This document shows positions 28,368-35,703 of a stretch of 64,000 nucleotides of DNA, piece by piece. Position numbers and translations under genes: made by a program. Source of the DNA: Sphingomonas sp. AP4-R1 (GTDB lineage Bacteria > Pseudomonadota > Alphaproteobacteria > Sphingomonadales > Sphingomonadaceae). The stretch spans positions 2,308,001-2,372,000 of the forward strand of contig NZ_CP053346.1 of the NCBI RefSeq assembly GCF_013113735.1, written 5' to 3'. A model generated the notes under the pieces. It did not search any database. It worked only from the letters and a program-made list of their open reading frames with translations, and was not told the origin of the DNA. Numbering within the stretch: position 1 is the first letter of the stretch; each line of letters opens with the position of its first letter.

Positions 28368-29507
28368 ATGGCGTCACCCTATAAGATCAGCATCTCCGAC
28401 TGCCGGCTATCGATCATCATGGCCAAGGTCGAGGCATATGACTGGAGCCTGCTTCCCGATGCGGGAGGATGGACGGCGGGCGTCGGGATCGAGGACCTGA
28501 AGCGCCTCGTCGCTTACTGGAGCGACCGTTTCGACTGGCGCGCCGTCGAGCGCCGCCTGAATGAATTGCCGCACTTCATTTACGATGTGGAAGGCGAGCG
28601 ACTTCACTTCCTGCACGTTGCCGGCAACGGCGCCAAGCCGCCCGTCCTTCTGCTGCACGGTTGGCCAGGTTCGTTCATCGAGTTCGAAAGACTGATGGCC
28701 CCGCTGGCAGCCGACGGACATGACGTCGTCGTACCGTCACTTCCCGGGTTCGGCTTTTCCAGCCCCATAACGCGGCCGATCGGTCCCCGGCGTGCCGCCG
28801 ACCTGATGCAGGAGCTGATGGGCCAACTCTTTGGAGACGCTCGTTACGTCGTTCAGGGCGGCGACTGGGGACATGGGATAGCGGCGTGGATGGCGAACGA
28901 CTATCCGAACGCGCTGCTCGGCATTCATCTCAACATGGTCGACCTTCTCGCCAAGGATATTCAACCCAGCACCGAGGAGGAGAAGGCGTTCATCGCCGAG
29001 CGGGCCGTGATCCGCGACTGGGAGACTGGTTATAATCACCAACAGGAAACGCGCCCTCAGACGTTGGGCGTGGCGATGGCCGATAGCCCGGTCGGAGCTG
29101 CCGCATGGATCCTCGAGAAGTTCGGCAAGTGGGCCGATCTCCCTTCGCGTGCCGATGGCAGCCCCGATCTCTGGAGCAAGTTCAGCGAGGAGCAGCTTCT
29201 CACGAACATCATGCTCTACCTTGCGCCGGCCTCATTCGTGACCTCGACCTGGATGTATCACGGCAAAAGGCTCGAGGGCTCACAGGAATTCCCTGCCGGT
29301 ACACGTATTCACGCGCCGACCGGCGTTGCCGCCTTTCCCGATCCGGTGTTCGTCCCGCCGCCCCGCTCTTACGTCGAGAAAACGTACAACATCGTGCATT
29401 GGACGGACATGCCCAGGGGTGGTCACTTCGCGGCGCTTGAAGAGCCAGACCTGATGCTGGCCGACCTGCGGGCTTTTATCGCGAAGGTGTCTGGAGAGGC
29501 GTCCTGA
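28368..29507 (+). CDS. Epoxide hydrolase with EHN domain
   Basis: 379 residues. The N-terminal epoxide-hydrolase lid domain (about 5-105) includes KRLVAYWSDRFDWRAVERRL and LNELPHF. The alpha/beta core shows LLLHGWPGSFIEF, GGDWGHG with nucleophile Asp166, and a late His in PRGGHFAALEEP. Two Tyr-rich lid segments fit the microsomal-type family. I prefer the ATG at 28368, which has GGAGG seven bases upstream, over the one at 28356. Confidence 0.9.
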   Translation: MASPYKISISDCRLSIIMAKVEAYDWSLLPDAGGWTAGVGIEDLKRLVAYWSDRFDWRAVERRLNELPHFIYDVEGERLHFLHVAGNGAKPPVLLLHGWPGSFIEFERLMAPLAADGHDVVVPSLPGFGFSSPITRPIGPRRAADLMQELMGQLFGDARYVVQGGDWGHGIAAWMANDYPNALLGIHLNMVDLLAKDIQPSTEEEKAFIAERAVIRDWETGYNHQQETRPQTLGVAMADSPVGAAAWILEKFGKWADLPSRADGSPDLWSKFSEEQLLTNIMLYLAPASFVTSTWMYHGKRLEGSQEFPAGTRIHAPTGVAAFPDPVFVPPPRSYVEKTYNIVHWTDMPRGGHFAALEEPDLMLADLRAFIAKVSGEAS

Positions 29508-29545
29508 GAGCCGAGCTTTCCTTATCCGAGGCGACCCGCATCGCC

Positions 29546-30766
29546 TTGACCGCACAGGGCTTCAACAGGATGCGTCGGGATGGCGATGTCACACCCTCCC
29601 AGCTGAAGAGCGCGCTCCTACGACTTGGGGTCCTCCAGATCGACAGCGTCAACGTCCTTGTGCGGGCGCATTACATGCCCCACTTTTCGCGGCTCGGGAA
29701 ATATGACTCCCGTTATCTCGATGCCTTGATAGGCCGGCAGCCACAGCGTTTCTTTGAATATTGGGGCCACGAGGCCTCGATACTCCCGATCGAGCTGCAG
29801 CCGCTGCTTCGCTGGCGCATGGCCCGGGCACGTCGCGGCGTGGGAATCTGGAAGCAGCTTGAGCGATTTGCGGGCGAGAGCCGCCCGGAAGCGGATGCGA
29901 TGCTGAGGCGCATCAGGGAGGAAGGTCCTTTATCGGCCTCCAGCGTCTCGGGCAGCAGAGCTGCGAAGGGCATGTGGGTTTGGAGCGAGGCGAAGCATGC
30001 GCTCGAATGGTTGTTCTGGGCAGGTCTCGTCGCGGCGGTGGGCCGGCGCGGCAACTTCGAGCGCCTATACGATCTGCCTGAGCGGGTTCTGCCGAAAGAC
30101 GTCCTCGATGCCCCTACACCAAGCGGGGTCGATGCGCGGCGCTCGCTTCTGTCGCGGGCGGCTAAAGCGCTCGGAGTTGCGACGGCGGATGACCTGCGCG
30201 ACTATTACCGGATCCCCGCCTCGGACGTACGAGAGCCGCTCAAGCAGCTGGTCGAGGACGGGACCGTCATTCCCGTGCGCGTGCGGGGATGGCGTCAGCA
30301 GGCGTATCTTCAAGCGGATGCCAGCGCCGGCCGCAGGCTCGAAGGGGCAGCGCTGCTCTCCCCGTTCGATCCGCTCATCTTCCACCGGCCTCGGACGGAG
30401 CGGCTGTTCGGTTTCCGCTATCGTCTCGAAATCTACACGCCGGCGCACAAGAGAGAGCATGGCTATTATGTGCTTCCCTTCTTGATGGACGGCGCGATCG
30501 TTGCTCGCGTCGACCTCAAGGCCGATCGCAAGGCGCTGTCGTTGATCGTTCAGCGTCTGCACGTGCAAGCCGGGGCGCCGACAAACTGGGTGGAAAGGCT
30601 GCTCTGCGAACTGCGCCTCACGGCTTCATGGCTTGGCATGTCCCGCCTCATGATCGCGCCGGAAGCTGCGGCCGGCGCGTTGCTGGCCATTCTGCCCGGC
30701 GGTCGAGAGGAACTCGACGTCGTCGAGCCAGCATCTTCCTTATTCATTCTTAAGGGGGGGACGTAA
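29546..30766 (+). CDS. YcaQ-like winged-helix DNA glycosylase family protein
   Basis: 406 residues from a TTG. Members are related to the interstrand-crosslink DNA glycosylase YcaQ/AlkX. The catalytic-type QxD motif is present in LGVLQIDSVNVLVRAHYMPH, and winged-helix repeats follow with a typical end (SLFILKGGT). The residues just upstream in frame (LSLSEATRIALTAQGF) also resemble the family N-terminus, so translation may really start at a CTG overlapping the previous stop (29504). It is an odd companion for metabolic hydrolases. Confidence 0.8.
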   Translation: MTAQGFNRMRRDGDVTPSQLKSALLRLGVLQIDSVNVLVRAHYMPHFSRLGKYDSRYLDALIGRQPQRFFEYWGHEASILPIELQPLLRWRMARARRGVGIWKQLERFAGESRPEADAMLRRIREEGPLSASSVSGSRAAKGMWVWSEAKHALEWLFWAGLVAAVGRRGNFERLYDLPERVLPKDVLDAPTPSGVDARRSLLSRAAKALGVATADDLRDYYRIPASDVREPLKQLVEDGTVIPVRVRGWRQQAYLQADASAGRRLEGAALLSPFDPLIFHRPRTERLFGFRYRLEIYTPAHKREHGYYVLPFLMDGAIVARVDLKADRKALSLIVQRLHVQAGAPTNWVERLLCELRLTASWLGMSRLMIAPEAAAGALLAILPGGREELDVVEPASSLFILKGGT

Positions 30767-31666
30767 ATGGCTGAGACCACGGTTAAGTATGCCGAGACGT
30801 CCGACCTTCGCATCGCCTACGTCGATCGAGGGCCGAGAAATGGCACGCCGGTGATCCTCTCGCACGGCTTCCCTTACGACATCCATGCCTATGACGAGGT
30901 GACGCCGATCCTCGTGGAGGCGGGTTTGAGAGTAATCGTGCCCTATGCCCGAGGGTTCGGCCCGACACGCTTCCTGTCGAACGACGCCAAGCGGACCGGC
31001 CAGCAGGCGGCTCGCGGCTTGGACATCATTCAGTTCGCTGATGCTTTGGGATTGCAGCGGCCCATACTCGGCGGGTTCGACTGGGGTGGGAATGCGTCCT
31101 GCGTCGCGGCGGCACTTTGGCCTGAACGTGTCAGCGGCCTCGTGTCTTACGCAGGCTACGATATCATCGACGTGGCGGCGCAGCGAAGACCTGCCGAACC
31201 GGCGTTGGAACGGGTGTGCTGGTATCAGCATCTGTTCCAGAGCGCGCGCGGTCGCGATTGCCTGGACCGGGCCCGTGATGACCTCTGCCGCATGCTATGG
31301 CAGGAATGGTCGCCCGGTGGGGCGTTCGACGAACGCATATTTGCACGCTCGGCGGCCGCCTTCGCGAACCCTGACTTCGTCAACGTCGTGATCCATTGCT
31401 ATCGTTGGATGTCCGGGTTGGAGCCAGGCGATCCTTCTCTTGCGCCGCTCGAAGATCGTCTGGCGCAGCGGCCCAGGATCGCGGTGCCAGCGGTGACGCT
31501 GGATGGAGCGCGAGACCCGCTCAAGCCGGGCGGGACCGCAGACCATGCCGCCATGTTCATCGGCCGGCACGAGCATCAGCTGTTCGATACCGGCCACAAT
31601 CTGCCGCAGGAGCGTCCAGACGCATTCGCCGGAGCCGTGCTGAATGTCTGCGCATGGTCGCAATAA
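30767..31666 (+). CDS. Alpha/beta hydrolase, haloalkane-dehalogenase/epoxide-hydrolase type
   Basis: 299 residues starting directly after the TAA of the YcaQ-like gene. It shows LSHGFPYDIHAYDEV, the nucleophile segment GGFDWGGNAS with Asp105, an acid in TLDGARDPLKPGG and His in FDTGHNLPQE. Asp instead of Ser as nucleophile suggests C-X or epoxide hydrolysis. It is the third hydrolase of this run. Confidence 0.82.
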   Translation: MAETTVKYAETSDLRIAYVDRGPRNGTPVILSHGFPYDIHAYDEVTPILVEAGLRVIVPYARGFGPTRFLSNDAKRTGQQAARGLDIIQFADALGLQRPILGGFDWGGNASCVAAALWPERVSGLVSYAGYDIIDVAAQRRPAEPALERVCWYQHLFQSARGRDCLDRARDDLCRMLWQEWSPGGAFDERIFARSAAAFANPDFVNVVIHCYRWMSGLEPGDPSLAPLEDRLAQRPRIAVPAVTLDGARDPLKPGGTADHAAMFIGRHEHQLFDTGHNLPQERPDAFAGAVLNVCAWSQ

Positions 31667-31799
31667 ACGACTGACGGCCGACCTTGGCGTCCGATGATGG
31701 AAATTACCTGATCTTAAGCCACGAACCGGCCTGGCCCGGGAACTGCGGCAGCGCGGTTGGAGAGTCGGCGGCGCTCTCTATGGACTTCGTTAGCCGTGC

Positions 31800-31942
31800 A
31801 CGATGTGCGGCCGTTCTCGCCGGCGGAAAGTATCGTCGCGACGACAAACAGCATGACCGGATAGTCGATACCGCGGTCTCGTCAGGTGCCGCCACGGCTG
31901 CGCGCTTTTCTTGACTGGGTCACTCCACTGTTCCGTACATGA
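31800..31942 (+). pseudogene. Possible LysR regulator C-terminal remnant
   Basis: One frame reads SRQVPPRLRAFLDWVTPLF before a TGA, which resembles the usual end of LysR proteins. An in-frame TAG lies upstream, and nothing else of a regulator is preserved. The rest of the interval 31667-32142 shows no recognisable gene. Confidence 0.4.
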
Positions 31943-32142
31943 ACCGGTTCGATCACTCTGCATCGAAGTCACTGTTGCCGACGGATTTGCCGCTCGACCG
32001 GCGAGTAGAAATAACGAACCGGCAACGGCATTCCGGACGCCGTGGGCGATGCGCTCTGCGGTTGCGTAGGCGAGCCTTAAGTCCGCGCCATGACTTCGCG
32101 GCAGACCCGTCGCCCAACCGTCTAGCACGGCGGGGGCTTATC

Positions 32143-32529
32143 CTACCCTAAGTCATTTTTGTGCCAGCCGGTCCGCTCGGCTAAAACCCGCGCGACCTCT
32201 TCCATGTTTTCGTTCCCCCAGTCACATAACGGTATAAGTGCTTGTGCAAGGGTTTGCCCTCTTGGCGACAATGCATATTCGACGCGTGGAGGTATTTCCT
32301 TGAAGTCTTCGCGTGATACGATCCCATCACTCTGCAACTCCTTGAGCTGCTGGATAAGGACCTTTTCGCTGACGCCTTGGACCGCTCGTTTGAGTTCACC
32401 GTAGCGGACAGCTCCACGCTGATACAGACCGTAGAGGATAAGCGGCTTCCATTTACCCGCCAGCACACGGAGCGTGGCATCCAGTCCGCAGGAAAAGCTC
32501 TTGCTGGGCGGAAAATGCTGAGACCTCAT
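32143..32529 (-). CDS. HxlR-family transcriptional regulator
   Basis: 128 residues, one winged-helix domain: LRVLAGKWKPLILYGL, YGELKRAVQGVSEKVLIQQL and VEYALSPRGQTL. Cys14 (SFSCGLDATL) is in the position used for redox or electrophile sensing in HypR/YodB-type members. It is divergent from an SDR gene, which is the usual target arrangement. Confidence 0.9.
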   Translation of the reverse strand: MRSQHFPPSKSFSCGLDATLRVLAGKWKPLILYGLYQRGAVRYGELKRAVQGVSEKVLIQQLKELQSDGIVSREDFKEIPPRVEYALSPRGQTLAQALIPLCDWGNENMEEVARVLAERTGWHKNDLG

Positions 32530-32616
32530 TAGGTTCCTACTTACAAATTAGTGGGTACTTGTCATTAGGTATGGACCGGTGCGAGAAAAAGCACAATCTT
32601 TTGAGGAGATGTGCGG

Positions 32617-33366
32617 ATGTCGGACAAGCTAGTTGCGCTCGTCACCGGTGCGAACAAGGGTATCGGACACCAGATCGGAAAGGATCTGGCGGCCAAGGGT
32701 TACAAGGTGCTGGTCGGGTCCCGAGACTTGGCAGCGGGGGAAGAAGCCGCCAGCGCTATTGGCGGCGATGCCGAGGCAATTCAGATCGATGTCGCCGATC
32801 GGGCATCGATCGCAGCGGCGGCGGCTTCGATTGCTGATCGGATCGGACGGCTCGACGTCCTGGTGAACAATGCAGGCATCGCTCAAGCAGGACCGTCCGA
32901 TCGTCGGCGAGAAGATGTATTGCCCAAAACACGTATCTCGGCGGTCGACCTTGATGAGCTGCGCCGGGTGTTCGACACGAACGCGTTCGGAACTCTCTCT
33001 GTAACGCAAGCTATGCTGCCGCTTCTTCGTGCGGCACCCGCCGGCAGGATCGTCAACATCTCGTCGGGCAACGCGTCGCTTACCTGGAATGCTCACCCGT
33101 CAAGTCCGCACCGGGCTTATGTCGGTGCCTACACCGTCTCGAAGGTTGCCTTAAATGCCATGACCCAGGCGCTCGCGTTCGATTTGAAGGATACGGCCAT
33201 CAAGGTGAACGCTGTTTGCCCAGGATTCACTGCAACCGCGATAAACGGGTTTGCCGGGACCGGGACCGTCGAAGAGGCAGCACGAGAACCGGTGCGACTT
33301 GCCACGCTAGGCCCTGATGGCCCGTCCGGCGGGTTCACGAATTCCGACGGCACCATCCCTTGGTAA
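32617..33366 (+). CDS. SDR-family oxidoreductase
   Basis: 249 residues, classical short-chain dehydrogenase. The cofactor motif is TGANKGIG (10-17), NNAG lies at 84-87, the catalytic Ser is in IVNISSGNAS and YTVSK is at 172-176. Substrate is unknown. I start at the ATG at 32617 after a GAGGAG; an in-frame ATG two codons earlier is possible. The divergent HxlR gene probably controls it. Confidence 0.92.
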   Translation: MSDKLVALVTGANKGIGHQIGKDLAAKGYKVLVGSRDLAAGEEAASAIGGDAEAIQIDVADRASIAAAAASIADRIGRLDVLVNNAGIAQAGPSDRRREDVLPKTRISAVDLDELRRVFDTNAFGTLSVTQAMLPLLRAAPAGRIVNISSGNASLTWNAHPSSPHRAYVGAYTVSKVALNAMTQALAFDLKDTAIKVNAVCPGFTATAINGFAGTGTVEEAAREPVRLATLGPDGPSGGFTNSDGTIPW

Positions 33367-34086
33367 CCGACTCTCCGACGACGGTTGCGGCAGAGGTGGC
33401 GGCGGCTGAATGCGATCGCGCCGTTCAACCCCGGGCATCCGGCCGGCGTGTCATGCACGACATCGCATTGGCGCTAGAGTGACTTCAACCACTTGGATGC
33501 CGAGCGTTCAGTGGTCGTAGGCACGAGTCCGATAGGGAGGTTTGAGGTTAACGCGGTAGTGGTCACCGCCGCCGCAGCGGCATTGGCAGTTACCGCCAAG
33601 AGGTTCGCCGCAACCGAGATGATGGCCTCTCGTGCCGTCTCGACCTCGACCGAGAGCAGCTTCGTCACCAGCAGCGAATTGTATTTCGATGACGGTGGCG
33701 CGCAGGTCCGACCGGGCTTCGCTTGATCGCCATGCTGGCAATCGGCGTCATCCGGCTCGCGACAGATGCGTTCAGTCGCGGTGATGGTCAGGACTCCCTC
33801 GCGCTGCTGCTTGATGAGGGCTTCGATGCACTCAGGAAAGAGTTCTCGGCGTCGCCATAACCGGGTCGCTCATGGAGGTCTGGCGTAGTTGTGTCTCGTT
33901 GCACAGTGGCAGGCACATTCTGGCCGCTGAGCCGACGCATCCCGCAGAACCAAATTCGGCGCAGCGAGGGGCTGCGACCTCTACGTATATTGAGGCGGGA
34001 CCTTGGACCTTACTCCGGCACCTGAAGAGAGACTCTTCCCCTCGGTTCCCGAGCGGTGGTGCAGACATTTCGTCAAGGAGGAGTAT
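33367..34086. other. Gene-poor stretch with possible regulator remnant
   Basis: About 720 bases without a convincing gene. A plus-strand segment ending at a TAA near 33861 reads RLATDAFSRGDGQDSLALLL and then DEGFDALRKEFSAS, which resembles a TetR-type C-terminus; a stop lies upstream in frame. A small Ala/Val-rich frame at 33474-33668 on the minus strand is unrecognised. This stretch separates the hydrolase region from the metal-resistance island. Confidence 0.35.
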
Positions 34087-34446
34087 ATGATCAAGAAGTC
34101 CCTGTTCGCCGCGATTGCCGGCATCTCGATGTTCGCCGCTTCTGTGCCTACGATGGCCCAGGGCATCGGGCACAGCTTTTTCATGCGCGGCTCGATCGTC
34201 GATACGGGCAGCACCGGCACCGTGGTCTGCATCGGCAAGGCCGATGGCGCCGAGGTCGGCCAGAAGCTCGAAGTCTATCGCGTCGTCACCCATCCCGGGC
34301 CGTCGAAGGGCGTGGCGCCGACCTTCCATCGCCAGCTCATCGGCCATGTGACGATCGACCACATCTTCGATGACCATTTCGCGCATGTGACGATCACCGA
34401 CGGCACCCCTACCAAACACGATCTCGTCGAGCTTCGCAAGAATTGA
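34087..34446 (+). CDS. Small secreted protein, metal-island paralogue 1
   Basis: 119 residues: a signal peptide (LFAAIAGISMFAASVPTMA) followed by a compact, probably beta-rich domain. The pattern G-x-V-C-I-G-K-A-D-G-A-E-V-G-Q, LEVYR, IGHVTIDHIFDDHFAHVTI and DGTP resembles FlgT-C-like small barrels. An AAGGAGGAG ribosome site precedes the ATG at 34087. A clear paralogue lies at 41128, so the two copies bracket the redox/copper module. Function is unknown. Confidence 0.72.
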   Translation: MIKKSLFAAIAGISMFAASVPTMAQGIGHSFFMRGSIVDTGSTGTVVCIGKADGAEVGQKLEVYRVVTHPGPSKGVAPTFHRQLIGHVTIDHIFDDHFAHVTITDGTPTKHDLVELRKN

Positions 34447-34565
34447 CCGTGCTCCCGGCACTGGACCGGCAAAGACTGCCCTGACGGCAAGGACGTCGGG
34501 GCAGCAGCCGGCCGGTGCGGCGCTTGCGGCGTGACCAGGATCGTTCGGGATCGCAGCAAAACCGC

Positions 34566-34597
34566 TTGACCCGGGATCATGGTCCAACCGGCATGAT
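34566..34597 (+). promoter_or_regulatory. MerR-type promoter upstream of the metal regulator
   Basis: TTGACC at 34566-34571 is followed by about a 19-20-base spacer and CATGAT at 34592-34597. The spacer carries a partial dyad (GACC near the -35 and GGTC at 34581-34584). The long spacer is the MerR hallmark, and the MerR gene starts 13 bases downstream. Confidence 0.5.
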
Positions 34598-34609
34598 CGA
34601 GTGGATGTC

Positions 34610-35089
34610 ATGGGCAATTTCAAGATCGGCGAACTGGCAGCAGCCGCGGGCGTGGGCCGCGACACAATCCGTTATTATGAGCGGATGGGGCTGCTCCGCG
34701 CGCCTGAGCGCACGGCAGCAGGCTACCGGATCTACGACCAGACGGATCTCGAGCGCGTCAACTTCATCCGCTCGGCACAGGATCTCGGCTTTACGCTGGA
34801 ACAGGCCAGGCAGCTGCTGGAACTCAGAGCCTCCGACACCGCCAATGCGCAGGCGGTGCTCGACATCACACGGGCCAAGATCGCCGACGCTGAGGCGCGT
34901 CTCCAGCGCTTGTCCGACATTCGCGACATGCTTCGGATGCTTGCGGACGAATGCCCGGGCGAGGTGCCGGTGTCCGACTGCCCGATCCTCGCTTTCCTGA
35001 GCGCCAGGCGGTCGGCGCGAAGGCGACAACCAGAAAACGAGCAGACGCAGGAAGAACGACCACAGGAAAAGAAAGGGGTCTTATCATGA
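34610..35089 (+). CDS. MerR-family heavy-metal regulator
   Basis: 159 residues from the ATG at 34610 (an in-frame GTG lies at 34601). The MerR winged helix is FKIGELAAAAGVGRDTIRYY. A dimerisation helix follows, then a metal loop with Cys115 and Cys124 (ECPGEVPVSDCPI). CueR-type Cu/Ag sensors have two Cys spaced by seven residues plus a Ser at position 77; here the spacing is eight and no such Ser is obvious. A Lys/Glu/Gln-rich tail of about 25 residues follows. It is coupled (ATGA) to a lipoprotein gene. Confidence 0.88.
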   Translation: MGNFKIGELAAAAGVGRDTIRYYERMGLLRAPERTAAGYRIYDQTDLERVNFIRSAQDLGFTLEQARQLLELRASDTANAQAVLDITRAKIADAEARLQRLSDIRDMLRMLADECPGEVPVSDCPILAFLSARRSARRRQPENEQTQEERPQEKKGVLS

Positions 35090-35307
35090 AGAAATTCGGT
35101 TTCGTGACCGCAGTCATTCCGACGCTGCTCTTGACGGCCTGCGTCACGACGCGGCCCACGGCTGCGCAGATCGAAAGCTGCCGGGCCATGGAAGACAATA
35201 TGGGTCTTCAGACGCCGCACGATCACGGCGAGATGAAGGGGCAGGGGCGCAATCCAATGAGTCTCTCGCACGACCGGTGCCTCCAGATTTTGCGCAACGC
35301 GCAATAA
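35086..35307 (+). CDS. Small lipoprotein
   Basis: 73 residues with a lipoprotein signal (VIPTLLLTAC lipobox). The mature part has CRAMEDNMGLQTPHDHGEMK with clustered Met, His and Asp, and a second Cys near the end. The start overlaps the MerR stop by four bases, so expression is coupled to the regulator. Location in a copper-type island suggests periplasmic metal binding, which is an inference. Confidence 0.7.
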   Translation: MKKFGFVTAVIPTLLLTACVTTRPTAAQIESCRAMEDNMGLQTPHDHGEMKGQGRNPMSLSHDRCLQILRNAQ

Positions 35308-35362
35308 TCCCATCCGGACGGTGTCATGCCGTCTGGACACCTTCAAAAAGAGGGAAGAAGCC

Positions 35363-35683
35363 ATGTTCGAACATGCGAAAAAGACCCTCCCGCTTGTCGG
35401 GGGAAGCCTGTTGCTGGCGCTCACGTTTTCCGGCTGCGACCGCAAGAGCGACCAGACGGTGCCGCCCGCGGCGAACAGCGTCGCGGTCACGCCCGTCGCG
35501 ACCGCCACGGCGGGTGACGCCGATGCGAACGCCATGGATGCGATGAGCAACCAAGCGGCGATGGAGCAGCATCATCGCCAGGCCATGGATCACGACGCCA
35601 TGCGCGCGGGCGCTGGCAACCAGAGCGCTCCCGCGCCGGATCCGGCACCGTCCAATTCGGCGATGCCGATGACGGACATGTAG
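35363..35683 (+). CDS. Met/His-rich lipoprotein
   Basis: 106 residues. The lipobox is FSGC after LVGGSLLLALT. The mature protein is low-complexity, Ala/Pro-rich, with Met and His clusters (AAMEQHHRQAMDHDAMRAG). Such clusters bind Cu(I)/Ag(I) in periplasmic proteins. It lies directly before the redox operon and has no recognisable fold. Confidence 0.7.
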   Translation: MFEHAKKTLPLVGGSLLLALTFSGCDRKSDQTVPPAANSVAVTPVATATAGDADANAMDAMSNQAAMEQHHRQAMDHDAMRAGAGNQSAPAPDPAPSNSAMPMTDM

Positions 35684-35703
35684 GAGCTCAAGGGGAAACG
35701 GGG

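Noticed and set aside
34732..35550. 272-codon minus-strand open frame
   Set aside because: Antisense to the MerR and lipoprotein genes; no recognisable domain.
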